A DNA stretch of 64,000 nucleotides from Stercorarius parasiticus (lineage: Eukaryota; Chordata; Aves; Charadriiformes; Stercorariidae), in NCBI GenBank assembly GCA_013396915.1, contig VWZL01004335.1, positions 62,001 through 126,000 on the forward strand, given 5' to 3'. Position numbers and translations under genes: made by a program. Of the stretch, positions 38,416-63,400 are shown piece by piece. Each line of letters starts with the position of its first letter. Positions within the stretch are counted from its first letter, which is position 1. The notes under the pieces are model-generated. The model ran no database searches and had not been told where the DNA came from. It saw nothing but the letters and a program-made list of their open reading frames with translations.

Positions 38416-38966
38416 ATTGAGGTGATTCTGCCCCTCTGCTCTGTTCTGGTGAGACCCCACCTGGAGTACTGCGTCCAGCTTTGGAGTCCTCAGCACAGGA
38501 AAGACATGGGCCTGTTGGAGCAGGTCCAGAGGAGGCCACGAAGACGATGAGGGGTGGAGCACCTCTGCTATGAGGACAGGCTGAGAGAGTTGGGCCTGGA
38601 GAAGGCACGGGGGACACCTTATAGCGTCCTTTTAGTATCTGGAGCGGGCCTACAAGAAAGCTGGAGAGGGACTTCTTTTTACAAGGGCATGTAGCAATAG
38701 GACGAGGGGTAATGGCTTCAAACAGAAAGAGGGGAGATTTAGATTAGATATTAGGAAGAAATTTTTCACTCTGAAGGTGGTGAGGCACTGGCACAAGTTG
38801 CTCAGGGAAGTTGTGGATGCCCCATCCCTGGAGGTGTTCAAGGCCAGGTTGGACGGGGCTTGGAGCAACCTGGTCTAGTGGGAGGTGTCCCTGCCCAGGG
38901 CAGGGGGGTTGGAACAAGATGATCTTTAAGGTCCCTTCCAACCTAAACCATTCTATGATTCTATGA
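38416..38966 (+). mobile_element. CR1 LINE fragment, about 550 bp
   Basis: Plus-strand CR1 from 'ctggtgagaccccacctgga' to 'accattctatgattctatga'. The coding part is frameshifted (a stop follows 'gaagacga'). Confidence 0.92.
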
Positions 38967-41268
38967 CATCTGTAGCTTGTAACTTTACTAGCTTGAAGCC
39001 AAGGTTTGTGAAAGGGAAGAGATTCAGATGCTCCCATGTCAAATCACCGAAGTTCACAGCTCCATGCACGCCAATCCAACAGGGAGTCTTCTCCTGGAAG
39101 AGTCGTCTGATTTCATCAGAAACCACAATCCAATCATTCTGCAACTCTGCCCAACAGCATCCGCCATCAAATAAGTTGAACTAAGACCACCTCCTAAAAG
39201 TCTGGCTTTATATTCCTGTTTTATGTTGTCCTGTTTATGTGTGCATGACAATCGCAAAGTAACAACACCCACAGCCTATCCTAAATCTTCAAAAGTCAGG
39301 AAAAAAAAAAAATTAAAATAATGATGGTTTTCTTCTGTATCTAGCCCTGTAATGCAGCACCTCGGTTGCTAGTGACAGCTTTGCTCTACATTTACAAGGC
39401 CTCAGGACTGAGGCTCATCAAGTGCTTTCTGAATGTTTTACTTATCTGTGTAATTGACCATTTCCTCCAGTTGACCAGGTGTCTATGAATACTAATTTTA
39501 TTTTCATTATATTTGTATGGTGCAACCACAGTTTTCTACAGACAGCAGTAACAAGCAGTTATTCTATGTCAAATGAGATATTTCTGTATAATATATTGAA
39601 TATAAAGAAATAAGAGGCAGAGTATGATAGCAGAGGTCTTGAGAAAGGAGATATGGGATGCGGTGGAGGGAAGTACAGGTATGGGGTGACAAGCGATGGG
39701 ACATGGGAGAGTGGTGGGGATGGTAAGAGGTAAGAGATAAGGCTTGGCAAGGGAGACCCCTCAGCTACAAAGAACTCACCAACAATCACATCAGGAAATA
39801 CAGACCCGGAGCTGGACAAAACTGGGCTTAGGAGTCCAGGATAATAGGATTTAACATACATAAAAGGCATTATAACCCCCCAAGGAGTGCTGCTGCTTTG
39901 CATATAACCATTGTTTTGAGCAGAACACATGGCAATCTAAACAACTAGACTTGGAAGAAAGGAAAGAGACCACAATTCTCAATTCCAGGAGCTGACCGCA
40001 CAGGAATAAGTACAAAAGGTCTTGTGATTACAGCCTTGCTTGGGGAATGTAGGAAATGCTGCAAGCAGCCAGGAAAAAGTTCATCCTGCTTCGGTACCTT
40101 GTCTCTCAGAACATCAGCATGTTCGATCAAAAGTCAATCAACAATGTATCACTATCTTGTCCAAACCATTTCATTTGATGGACGCACGCTTCATCTATTT
40201 ACTTCTTTTTCACACCTATTTGTACACTTTGGCTTACACAGAACCTTCTGGCACTGTTACACAGAGAATCTTACGTTACGAACTGGCTCCACCCTCATTC
40301 CTGTGTTGTAAAAAGCACCGAGTAACCAAACCCTACTCATCGCTTTCATAAAATGCTTTACTTCTTTATTATTTCCTTATTCAGTTACTGCTATTTCAAT
40401 TTTCCTTGTATATCCTATCTCTGCCCTCCTCCACACATTTTTAAAAAAAAAAAAAAAAGAAAAAAAGAAAAGGTATCTATGTGGTTCATAAAAGTCAAAA
40501 CCCACATAGTAAATTGCTCGCAAGAAGATCACCCTTAGTGAAAGCAAAGGAGTATAACTTTACTTAACAAAAATTAAGATAGCTGGTACACAGGGAAATC
40601 ATTAACCCATAAATTGGATTAAACTACTTTGGGGTAGGGGTTATGTCGGTACATGCTCCCCCTCTCCAGTGATCAAATATTTGAGAAATATTTGTAAATA
40701 TTTATCTGCTTTCTCATGTGATTCAATACAAAGCAAGCAAGCACTTAGTCTGGTTTTCCTGATCTTACATGTAACAACTACAGAGAGGCTTTTAGTCTGT
40801 CATAGGAGAATAGAGATAATTAGCTCATCTCTCATTAAGAGTAGCAGCAGCTTGTAAACTAAAGAACAAGTATTTGTGTGGTAAGTCAATGTAAGGAGCA
40901 CTGCTGTCTTCTAGCAGACAATTTGGCAGCAGAAAGCACTTTCTAATAACTAAATCTTTTAAGGGAGAAGCTCTATCATGGAAAAAATGGAGGGGAGATT
41001 AAAGTGCATGGGAAAATAGACTTTTGACTTAATTTTCTTCCTCTAAAGCTAAAGAATACCTAACAGTTAATGAAATATAAGGCAGGTACACAACTCTAAT
41101 CTTAGAGCTTTGCTCTGTAATGATCTTTTCTGCTTTCCCCAACCATCTGGATAAATCAGGTGTGAATGTTTTTTTAAAGTTTAAGCAGTGAATACGAAAA
41201 AGTAAAAAAAAAAAAAATCAAACTTCTATATTTGATAAAAATCATTCAGCTTCCTGCCATGGAAGGTT
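38967..41268. other. Intergenic, no gene seen
   Basis: AT-rich spacer between GLYATL3 and the 3' end of CENPQ. It includes a 16-bp A-run at 40443-40458 followed by more A-rich DNA, which could mark an old retroposed sequence ending there, but I recognise no source gene and find no flanking duplication. Confidence 0.45.
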
Positions 41269-41274
41269 TTTATT
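41269..41274 (-). promoter_or_regulatory. Candidate poly(A) signal of CENPQ
   Basis: AATAAA on the minus strand about 0.53 kb after the CENPQ stop codon. It is assigned on position only. Confidence 0.35.
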
Positions 41275-41802
41275 TAAAAACGTAAGAAAGTTGAAAAGGG
41301 GATTTGCAACTGAGCATTAGATAAGCATATTTCTTACTATGTGTTTCAGGTTTAAAGAGCATTTAAATCTGAAACCAGAATTAGTTTGGTAAGAGATACT
41401 GCCTTCACCGATTACAGATGTGATATAAGAGTACAAATATAATGGAATAGGTTGCCTTATTCTATCAAAATGCCCAGATAAACCCAAGATCCACTTCCCT
41501 CCCTTCTCCTAAAACAGTATATATCATCATTAAAAGTCATGACAGGTCCAAACCCACCCCCCCTAAAAAAAAAAAACGCACCTTGATTGATCCCTTCAAT
41601 CACTTAGAGTCTCAGAATGTATCTACAGATTTATATACCAACATCCATAGAAAAATGTTTTAACAGAAATTCAGCAGTCACAATAGCAAAGCCATTAGGA
41701 AGAAAACTGCGTTTCCACAAGGAGCATCCTGCTGCTCTACATTAACACAAAGCGCTGGCATAAATTATCTTCTCCAAAGGAGACCCCATATATTTTGGTT
41801 TC

Positions 41803-44800
41803 TCAAAGGAAGTCCACCTTCTCATAGGTCTTTTCAATGAGGGTTAACATGTTCTTCAAGTCAGCTGACTGCTGAATAGTGTTCATGTCCTTTAAAAGAC
41901 CTTTCCGATTTTTTATCTTCAAAATTTCTTCCTAAAGAAGGAAAGAAAGAATAACAGACAACAAATAAAAAACAGCTTTCATTGAGTCCAACAGAACTTT
42001 CACTTTCATGCAGCCTAGCTGTACCTAAAACCAGCTAGAATAGAAAGGATTCAAAGACACAGAATGAGGCAGTCTTCCTTCCATCAGCTACAGAGATACG
42101 TTTCAGAAACGGTAACGGGTTCCCTAGGAAAAGACCACAGGGTTCCTAGGAAAAGACATGGGATCCTTTAAATGGCAGGTTTTCTAGGGTTTTGTTCTGT
42201 TTTTAAAACGTAAGCATATAGTTCTTCATTTAAAAAAAAAAAAAGATAAAAGTTTCAGATGTTTCCAAATTTTCAGATTTGCCCCCTCTGGCAGAGGTTA
42301 AGTGACACAAGCACATTCTGTTGCCTTTCTTTTCATAGCCAAGGTGTCTTTGAAAGGATATTCCATGCTCACCTGCAAAGTGGGTACCTCGAAACTGCAC
42401 TTGGGGAGTTCTGGAAGGTGGAGTGCTCTGCTGCCATTTTCCTGGAATAACTAGAAGGGAAAAAAGAGGAAAAAAACCCACAGCAACAAACCAAACATCA
42501 GGCACGCAAGTAGGAAAATAAACTGGCTGTCATCACCCAACTTCTGAAAACTAAACTTCTTAATTTTGCAACTGAAGTTGGAGAAATTGCAGAGAGACAT
42601 TCCTGAAGGCAAATAAGGCCTTCCTTATATGATGCTCTCTGCAGAAACAGCTTGGGTGCAATAGCTCTGGAAACACATTCTCCTTAGAGGAATGCAGCAA
42701 CATCCATTGGAAATACCTTCCTGGCCTTTTTTTCATCTTCCTCTAACTGGTTCTTGAGCACCTGGATTTTGTCCTGCAGCTGCTTTATAGTTTCTTCAGT
42801 GCGCTCTGCTGATCGCTTAGCTTCATTTATTTCTTCCTAAAACAAAACAGACACAAAATCAGAACGAAACTTACTTGAGAGATGGTGAACCTTTTACTTA
42901 TAAGATATTAATAATCAGCATCAGCTGAGTCACTGAAAAAACATCCACAAAGATACACTGCTTTATAGCAAAGGTGGGTGACAATGATGAACAGTGGACA
43001 ACTCCTCCACAACAGCAAGGGCATAGCCAGTAGTGTGTCTACTAAAACGTTACAACACACTGAGCAGCAGCAGCAGCAGAGTAGGAGATTTTCTTCCTTT
43101 CCTTGCCTTTCATACCTGCAATTGTACCAAAGACTCTTCATTTGTCTCAAGCATTTGTTTCTCTGCCATTTGAAGGCTCGGGATATTCTTCAGGTTGCCC
43201 AGCCTCCCTGGAGGCACCTTTAAAGTCTTGAAAATTCTCAGCACCCTTTATTATAGAAAAAGGAAAGCATGACTTGTTTGGAGTTCTTTGCAAAACAAAA
43301 AGAAAGCTGACTAATGACTTCTCTGGGGAAAAAATAAACTCAGTTTAGCCCAATTTTTGCAAGCGAAGTAGAAGGATCCGGGCAGGAAGAAAAGCTGTCT
43401 CACGTTGTTTTCCAAAAAACACATGTAAGGAAGGGACCAGGAACAAGAAATCCCACCATTCCAACCCTTGCAATTACACTGATGTTCCGTAATTTCTATC
43501 CCACTGGTCTGCACACTCCCCGACTGCAATTTGACATTAATATTTTCCCAGTTCTGACCTTTCTAATTTTCAAAGCAAAACTAAGCATTCTAAAAGCAGC
43601 ATTTTTAACTGCTTCTACACAAAATCATTTTAGTTAAGTTCGTAAATGCTTTTGTGAAATATGATATCTAGTTTTATGGCAGAGGAAGAGTTTTAGCTTG
43701 CTCTCAAAGGTCCTTCTGATTCTGAGGAAGATTTGAATTCTTCCAAGTTGGATCTGCCTGTTAGATACACCAAACTGACATAGTTTCCGTGCACCTCAGA
43801 TGAGACCACACGAGTTTGGCAACTCAGAAATCAGACCCAACACGTCACAAATTAAACATTAAGAAGAAAAGAATCATAGAAAACCATTTATGAAAAACTA
43901 GATCCTCATGTTTGTCTCTTGAGGTACCACCGTAAGAACAAAGAAAGAAACATACACATTCAGGCTCTATGTTGATAAGAGCCTGGCATATCCACACACA
44001 AAAAGTCTCAGACACCCAAGCATACGTAATTACTCCCACAGACATAAAAAGGCTACAACACAAAATTTCAATTCTCTTTGAAGTAACTTCAACAGGCAGA
44101 AAATTAATTAGCATTTAAGAAAACTTAGCTATAACTGCTCCTGCCGCTACCATAAAATGATAAAATAAATAGCTGCCCAGAAATTTAAACACTGTATAAA
44201 TACAAAGCTGATTAAAGGAGCTCTTAAGAATATCTCCTAGGTTCTGTTACCCATATAGAAGTAGTTAAAGTGGGTCTTTCAACAACTTTCACTTGTCCAC
44301 TTCTATCAACATACCGTCAAGATTTTTCCCTCCTTGATTTTGCATAATTGCTCCCTTCAGAGATTTCCTAAATGCAATTGCTCCCAGAAGCAATTCTGCA
44401 AGCATGGCACAAAACCACTGGGTAAACTAAATCCCTTCTCTCCCTCTGCCTTTTTTTTTTTTTTAAATTATAATTTCTTACCTTTCTTTCAGTAAATTGA
44501 GGTGCTTCTGAACATCATCTTTTTTCATACTTTGTTGGCACAGAACAGATCTGGAAAGAAAACAAAGGCAGAATTTTCATCACAAAGCCTGCAAGCACAG
44601 AGTAGACATCAAGTGAAGTGAACATAGTCAGAACTTCTCTAGCTAAAAATTTCCAACTTCAGATAGAAAGTGTTATATTATACCAGACAAAATACACACA
44701 GCCAACCACATTGACCAAAAAAGCTCCAAAGCTTTTCCAGTTCAAGCAATGTTACGATTTTTACCTTATTCTTTGTCGAAACAAAGAAGAACCATGAGGA

Positions 44801-46583
44801 TATTTGGCACTTACAGCATTGCTGAATCCATTATAGTTTCTAGAAACTGCCTACTGCTCTCTGAGAGAGTCTCCCAAGATCCTATTTTAGCACTGGTTAG
44901 CTTCACCTTTTTTGAAGAACCTTTTTCTCCTGTTAACACAAAGGCAAAAAGAAAAAGATACAATTTGTCAAACCTGGACAGACAGCTTTATGACTCCATT
45001 CAGTCAGATCGTACACAAAGGTGTAACAGTTAAGATTTTTCCATGTCACAAAACTGTCAGGTCAAACCTACCCGCATTAGGTGGTACTTATTATTTGCAA
45101 GTCACAAATTGTTTCAAATGCACAAAATAGGAAAGGTTCTTTCTTACAGCAGTTTCATTCCAAACAGATGCTTTCACAAAAATCATTGGTGATACAAGTG
45201 AGAAAATCCAGAATGAAATAAAAAAAATAAAAGAGAATGGGAATATACATAAGTGAGAAACTCAATGCAGCAGGGACTTCGTCTCATTTTTATGTTCAAT
45301 GCAACACATGCCAGTCTTAAGACAGGAGGTTAACAGAGAAGACAATGACTCGTGAAGAGAAAGTTAAAATGTTCTGGGTGCTTGTGGTGGAATTTTACAA
45401 GAGAAGAACACTACTTGCAAACAAAAGTATATGATTAATGTGTGCATATATAACACATATGGTGCGAATGCACACAGGCTAACCGTACTGCAAATGCTCA
45501 CTGGTACTGTTTCAGAAAGAAAACTTTGAAACTTATTTCAGTGACACCTCAGACATCTATGATTTCAACATAGCAGTTACTATGTTTACTTACAGTGTTT
45601 TTTCAAAACACTGAATTTGCACGAGACAAACACAAGGAAAGAATACAATCCTACCGGCAGGGGAATAGTCCTTGTGTTCATCAGCTTTCCTTTTGACTGT
45701 CTGCGTGACCTGGTGAAAATAAAAGTTTACAGCAAATATAGTAATTTTGAATCTCTCTCTGCTGCAACCAAGTGTGAAACCTTTCATTTACTACTAGCAG
45801 CCTGCTATAAAAAGGCTGTGAAAGCACTTCAGTGCTTGACAGAGGTCTGTTGCTATTGACCACAAAAAAGGCTTTTTGAGCTGTGAAATAGTAATTCATC
45901 TCAAGCAAGTTAAGGAAAGTAATTCACTCTTAGTTCCTCCCACTCAAAGAATGAGGTCATGAAAAAAGAAATACACAAGATGTTTAGCTACCCAGCTGCA
46001 TCTTGAGATCGTGCCGTTCATAAGTGGTTAAGCAAGCTCGCTCCAACAGAAAACTGCCTAGGCCAACCATGAGATACATAGGAAATATTTTCCATAAATT
46101 GACTCTGATTTTATCAGTCTGTTTAAACAGATGCTATGCAGCTCTTCAAAACTGCACAGCCAGCTTGCCTTCTTATTAATCGTCAGGCAATGCTTCCCTC
46201 TACTTGCTACAGGCACAGGAGCACGCAGCTAGAAACCCTGGAAATCAGGGAGCAGCTAAGGCAGAGGGTCTCAAAATAGCTGTTCACATTTCCTCCAGAG
46301 AACTACATTTAGTTAATGAAATATTTTCTATAAATTTCAGTAGAAAACTGGGCAAAAAATGCCTTTTTTTTTTTTCTTCCCCCTTTTGGTTACTTTTCTA
46401 ACCTTTCTGATCCAAAATAATGATTACCTGTCCTTTTTGGCCTTCTTTTCTTCCTTCTACATCTGTTCCCTTTCTTTTGCTGGAAAGCCCTTGTTGATTT
46501 TGTGATTTAAAGGCTTTTTTTGCTGATCCCCTACCAGGGATCTCCCCCTTTTTACTGGAAGATGCGTGGTGGCGTTTCATTAT
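41803..46583 (-). CDS. CENPQ: Centromere protein Q
   Basis: Eight minus-strand coding exons: 46580-46428 (its acceptor leaves 3 nt of 5' UTR, to 46583), 45709-45655, 44929-44815, 44550-44482, 43245-43116, 42836-42717, 42441-42373 and 41931-41803. All have GT-AG borders, in phase, giving 840 bp and 279 residues, close to mammalian CENP-Q. Residues 1-80 are a basic Lys/Gly/Ser-rich tail. About 100-215 is coiled-coil-like, with FKTLKVPP matching the TLKVPP of the mammalian protein, LPELP follows, and the C-terminus ends [15 protein letters not shown] is part of the CENP-O/P/Q/R/U group of the inner kinetochore (CCAN) and contributes to microtubule contact and chromosome alignment. The untranslated first exon must lie right of 46583, probably in the assembly gap or just beside it, facing MMUT. 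No lesion is seen. Confidence 0.94.
42119..42160 (+). repeat. Short tandem duplication in a CENPQ intron
   Basis: The segment ggttcc(c)taggaaaagac occurs twice, about 20 bp apart, in the last CENPQ intron. Confidence 0.75.
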
Positions 46584-46689
46584 CTGTAAGCCAAACAGAA
46601 CAGGAGGAAAGAAAAACAAAATTAAAATCCAATTATAATCCATACATATAAACCACACACTAATAAGCAAAACAATGGATAATAGCCTG

Positions 46690-47132
46690 TGACAAATGAG
46701 CCCAAATGGTTGATGAGAAGCTCAACATAAGTCAGCAATGTATACTTGCAGCCCAGAAAGCCAACCATATCCTGGGCTGCATCAAAAGCAGCGTGGCCAG
46801 CAGGTTGAGGGAGGGGATTCTGTCCCTCTACTTCACTCTGATGAGACCCCACCTGCAGTGTTGCCTCCAGCTCTGGAGCCCTCAGCACAAGAAGGACATG
46901 GACCTGTTGGAGCGGGTCCAGCAGAAGCCACAAAGATGCCCTGAGGTCTGGAGCCCCTCTGCTGTGAGGACAGGCTGAGAGAGTTGAGGTTGTTCAGCCT
47001 GGAGAAGAGAAGGCTCTGGGGAGACCTTATAGCAGCCTTCCAGTACCTAAAGGGGGCCTACAGGAAAGATGGGGAGGGACTCTGGATCAGGGAGTGAAGC
47101 CATGGGATGAGGGTAATGGTTTTAAACTGAAA
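46690..47132 (+). mobile_element. CR1 LINE fragment running into the assembly gap
   Basis: Plus-strand CR1 with coding remnants ([20 protein letters not shown] and LERVQQK frames) and then the 3' untranslated start 'gggatgagggtaatgg'. It is cut off by Ns at 47133. It lies in the first intron of CENPQ. Confidence 0.9.
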
Positions 47133-47537
47133 NNNNNNNNNNNNNNNNNNNNNNNNNNNNNNNNNNNNNNNNNNNNNNNNNNNNNNNNNNNNNNNNNNNN
47201 NNNNNNNNNNNNNNNNNNNNNNNNNNNNNNNNNNNNNNNNNNNNNNNNNNNNNNNNNNNNNNNNNNNNNNNNNNNNNNNNNNNNNNNNNNNNNNNNNNNN
47301 NNNNNNNNNNNNNNNNNNNNNNNNNNNNNNNNNNNNNNNNNNNNNNNNNNNNNNNNNNNNNNNNNNNNNNNNNNNNNNNNNNNNNNNNNNNNNNNNNNNN
47401 NNNNNNNNNNNNNNNNNNNNNNNNNNNNNNNNNNNNNNNNNNNNNNNNNNNNNNNNNNNNNNNNNNNNNNNNNNNNNNNNNNNNNNNNNNNNNNNNNNNN
47501 NNNNNNNNNNNNNNNNNNNNNNNNNNNNNNNNNNNNN
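47133..47537. other. Assembly gap (405 N)
   Basis: A run of N at the boundary between CR1 and a GC-rich CpG island, a usual cause of short-read gaps. Reading frames that cross it are meaningless. The CENPQ first exon may be inside. Confidence 0.99.
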
Positions 47538-48050
47538 CTGCTAGGCGGGCGCTGCGTGGAGCCGCCCTCTGCGCATGAGCTTTGGGCGGCCAGGCGCATG
47601 CGCGGTGCTGCGGGGGCTGTGGATGCCGGCGGAGGGGCCCATAGCAGGTAGCGGGGGGCGGTGGGGGCCGAGGCTTGTCCTGAGGCCGCAGCCCGGACCA
47701 ACGCTCCCGTCCCTCGGGGCGGGCAGGGCCGCGACCCTCTGTTCAGCCCCCCATATCGCCCCCCCCATCGCAATTGGCCGCCGAGGGGGTGTGTTGGGGG
47801 CGGGCCGTGGCGCGGAGGGGTGCCGGGCGCTCAGGCGCGTCTGTCAGGGCGGTGTGGGGCTGCCAGGCCTGGCCGGTGCTTTCTGGTCTTCCTCCTCCCC
47901 TCTGGCTGTGGGTGCTGTGGTGTGAGGGGTGGAGGGAGAGGGTGACAGGGCAGCTTTGTGGTTGCTTCGGGGGATGGCGTTGGGATCCCTGCAGCAGCGG
48001 AGGCAGAGGTTGCCTTCCATCCTCTGCAGGGAACTGAGTGCACCTCCTCC
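47538..48050. promoter_or_regulatory. CpG-island promoter, probably shared by CENPQ (-) and MMUT (+)
   Basis: Strongly GC- and CpG-rich DNA between two genes that diverge from it. It contains a perfect NRF1-type palindrome GCGCATGCGC (47594-47603) and a near match TGCGCATGAGC (47570-47580). A CAG|GTAGCG donor at 47647/47648 could end the untranslated first exon of MMUT, which would splice to the acceptor at 48961. NRF1 drives many nuclear genes for mitochondrial proteins, which fits MMUT. A TATA box is absent, as usual for such promoters. Transcription start sites are not visible from sequence. Confidence 0.7.
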
Positions 48051-48994
48051 TCTACGCTCATCAGATTATATGTATACCACACGTAGCATATATTAAACCA
48101 TTTGTATGGAGCACGTTGCTGCAGCACCGTAACAGTGGTAGAGATGCTTGCCAGTTTTATGCAGATTTTCTCGTAAAGATGTCAGGGAAGTGTGTGTTTC
48201 CTGGGAGTTGTGAAGGAGATGAGGCAGAGAGGAGGTGACCTGGCCCTTGGTGCCAAGCTGTAAAGGTTTTGGCTTAAGGAGGAAGTGCAGGGATAGGGTA
48301 CGGAGAGCAAAAGCAGAGAAGCTTACAGCTTTCATGAGTTGCTGAACTTACGTACCATCACAATCTCATGCATGGTGGGATGAGCTCTCTAGTGTGTATT
48401 ATCCCTGCGTTCTCGCATACCTCATTTTTTCCCTCCTTTCTTTCTTAGTATAGCTCTGATTTTCATCCAGCCCAAGCCACCGTTTCCAAAGTGTGTGACA
48501 TGTCAGCAGTTTTCTGACAGTCCGCTCCCTTCAGAATGTCTCTTTGATGTTGAATGTCCCTCTTTGACATACAGGAATTCGTAGGTGAGAGAGAGATTGC
48601 AAGGTGAGAAGGTAGATAGGCATGCCATCCTCGTGTATAACACGGACTTTTCAGTGACTGATTAATGATGGTGCTGTTTAGGGACTAAAATAAGTTACAC
48701 ATTTCATACATGGATATAGATGACTTGTAGGAATGTTTTCCTTATCTAGAAAAAAATATAGGATTTTTCCTGGACTCTGTTTTATGCATTGTCTGGTTGA
48801 AAGGCAAGGGGAGGCGGTATCTATCAAATGAGTAAGTGAATAAATACATTTAGTTTTTTTCCTGAGTTTTGGCTTTAGCAAACTGATTGACCTCTCCATG
48901 CTCACTTCTCCCATGTTGGATTTATATGATCATGCAAAATATATGTTTTTGTTTTCTTCAGCTTACCCCATACTTGCCAACCAGTGGGGCAGAC

Positions 48995-60438
<11,444 letters not shown>

Positions 60439-63400
60439 GTAGGGGGGTGGGGGTGAATATCCAACTGCTGTCTGAAAAAACAGTGGTTCACTCCCATCTT
60501 TCAGCTGTTCTTGGGTATGGTGTCAGTGAGGTTGGTGTCTTGAGATGTTTTGGGTTTTTCTTCCAAGGTGGGAGTAAAAGATGGCTGCAGTTTGCCATTG
60601 TAAGGTAGACTATTACTTTCTAAAACAGTCTCTTAAGGCTGTGCTTTAATTTCTCACAAATAATGCGGATACAGAGAATCTAATATGAAATGATGTTGTT
60701 CATACACATTATGTTGTTTACAGCTCAGACTCTTACCAGTTTCAGGACGTAACTAGGTTTCTCTGTAACCCCACTGTTTCATAGGTCAGGGAGCTTAAGA
60801 AGTGGCTGAGATGTGAAAATGGATATTCACAATTTTATCATGGTCTGCTGCTTCATCCTTCCTTGCACCACAGATTGGTGTGAAAACATTTTTTGACTGA
60901 AAGAGAAATAACTTCACTTAGCCAGGCAAAGATGTAAAAGATGCTCTTGGGTAGAGCGGTGAAGAATCCTTTAGAGTCCTTTAGAGTGGAAAATTTACTT
61001 TTTTCACCTAAGGTGCCTTTAAGACTGTTTTCGTTCCCACTTCAAAGTAAACGATCTGTTCTCTAGAATAGATCTCTAGATCACATCTGTCTGTTCCTTA
61101 ATTATCTAAATGCCCCGGAAATGAGCAAACCAAATTCACTCCTTATTGAGCACTGTCCTGTTTTTACTGTGGTATCTCAAATTCCTTCATTCCCTTTCCT
61201 TGAACACTTAACAGCCATATTTTGAATACATTTTCTCCCACAGGGAGCTTGTCACAGTTCTGCCAGCAGCACGTCTACACCTGTCTTGGAACTGTGAAGG
61301 TCACAGGAGGGTAGTGTTAGGTTTACCAGGGATTCATATCTTCTGTACCAAAACTGACCAATTAACTGCTAGTTTCTCTCCTTGGTGACCTTGGTTTTGT
61401 TATTTGTAAAAGCATTCATGGACTGCAGATCTACTTTTTAAGTTGCAAAAACATCAAACTAACATGTGCCCCAAAACTATATATGGGAGGTGACCACAGA
61501 AAGACGTTGTCTTGGCATCTGATAAAGAGTGTTTGAAGGAGGATTGTGAGCTCTGCGAACATTTACGGGGAACCCTTCTGTTAGGAGCATTATGGGAAAA
61601 GATTTTTAAGTGATCACGTTAATCTTTACAAGTAGTAGACAAGTAGGCCAGTATGACCAGCATGTTAGTGACAGATGCCTGTCTCCTACTGAATGGAAAA
61701 TGGTGGGTTTTGATCATGAAGACAAGTAATGTAATTCAACTAAAATAAAAGTAGCAGCACAAGATTTTCAGCGTTGAACTATGGAAAAGACTCCGTGGAC
61801 TAACACGGAGATTTCAGTGCTGACAAGCACAAGTAGAAAAGTCATTTTATTATTTTATCCAAACTAATAGGGCAGGCCAAAGGTGATGGGGAGTGGGAGG
61901 GGAGCAGTACTACCTCCCTTCTGTGCCTCATTTCTCATGAGAAGACACGTTACAGGGAAACGGGTGTAGTTAGGTAGGGCTATGAGACAGATTATACTGA
62001 GTTCTGTCTCATGTCCTTCGTCTGCGGTGCTGTCTCTCTGTCCGTCTCCAGACTTGCAGTTCCTGCTGTGCCAGCTATCGGTGATGGAAAAGGAAGGCAT
62101 GAAGTGCAATGCAGCATATCCTGCTGCTGCTTTGTCTGCCCAGTTTGTGACCTCCTGGGGCTTTGTCACCTGATTACACAGTGCTACCTCTCGTTACTGG
62201 TGAAACAGAGAGGCAGCAGCAGTAGTGTGAGCCTGAACAGACAGAAGGTGACAGTTCTAACAGGCACATTATGATCATTGACTTTCTTTCTTCAAATTCA
62301 TATTTGTGCAGCATAGCTTCTACAGCTGGTTGTGAACCACAGGGAGAGAGTCATAGCACAAATTGCTAAAGGAGGTAGATCTAGCGCCTGATAGGACACA
62401 CTGAATTGAACAATATCCTCTCTGGCTATCACAGTTTTGGCTGTATTTCATCCCATTGGCCTCATTGAATTGCCCAAAAGCTTAGCATAGAGCGCAGCTC
62501 CTCTTATTTGGAAATCCCCTACTTTTGAGGAGGCTCAGGGAATCTCAGTTTAGGGCTCTGATACAGCTCAGTTGTCAACAGCAGTTCTGAGCAGTGCAGA
62601 AGTTCATAGGATGCAGGCTACAGTTTATCTCCAGACATGCTCTCCTTGCCACAAGGCATGTTGTAAGGGCTGCGGGCTAATAAAACACAAAATGGAAAAT
62701 ATAGCGATCTTTTGGTCTCCACTTCAAAATTTTAAATTTACTTAAAACCACAGATTAGGTTGTAAATTACCTGCTATCCCAAAATGAAGGGTGCTACCAA
62801 AACAAGCAGTTCCGCACAAGGCAAATGTGAATGACAGTCATATAAAGGAAACACAAATTTATACAATAAAGGCAAACTGACTTCTGTTCTGTCAATTTTG
62901 CATAATTGTCAAGTCGGTTTTTATCAGCATGCATTGAAAAAACTGTAAATTAATAGTAAGAATTGTTGCTTATGCTACGTCAGTTTTATAATAGTGAGAT
63001 GAAAATGGTTGTCTCCAGAACAATATTTTGCTGTAAAGGTAAACGGAAATGGGAGAGGTTTTCTACATCCAGATTGTAAGGAACTTGTCCAATGTTATGA
63101 ATAGCTCATTAAAGAAAAGTGTAATTGTCATTAAAAATATGCCTTTCCTCTCCTGTTAAGAAGAGAGTCTGTGTTCCGGGCTCCAGAGCGAGCTATTCCA
63201 CTGTGCCATAGATGGCACCCACTGATGCAGCAGGACTAAGAAGTAGAGATTTTTTTTTTAAGAATGCTTATTGGTCCATAGTAGGAAAACATTCACGAGT
63301 GTAAAAAGCCAAACTCCTATTATTACTTGGGAACTTTAGATTTAAAGTGTTGCAGAGACTTGGGGCAGAATTTTCAAAATGCACTAAAGGGATTTCAGAA

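Noticed and set aside
38408..38617. GC-rich minus-strand frame
   Set aside because: Antisense of the CR1 fragment at 38416-38966.
40024..40458. Possible retrocopy ending in a 16-bp A-run
   Set aside because: No recognisable parent gene, no flanking duplication and no clear poly(A) signal at the proper distance.
47087..47773. Long open frames on both strands across the Ns
   Set aside because: They consist mainly of unknown residues from the assembly gap plus GC-rich promoter DNA.
47541..48127. Several 75-116 codon frames in the CpG island
   Set aside because: High GC lowers stop frequency; the frames lack splice context and any motif. The island is better explained as promoter and untranslated exon.
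61982..62274. Cysteine-rich 63- and 87-codon frames as a possible next MMUT exon
   Set aside because: They do not continue the expected RCTVG-type sequence and lack an acceptor in phase.
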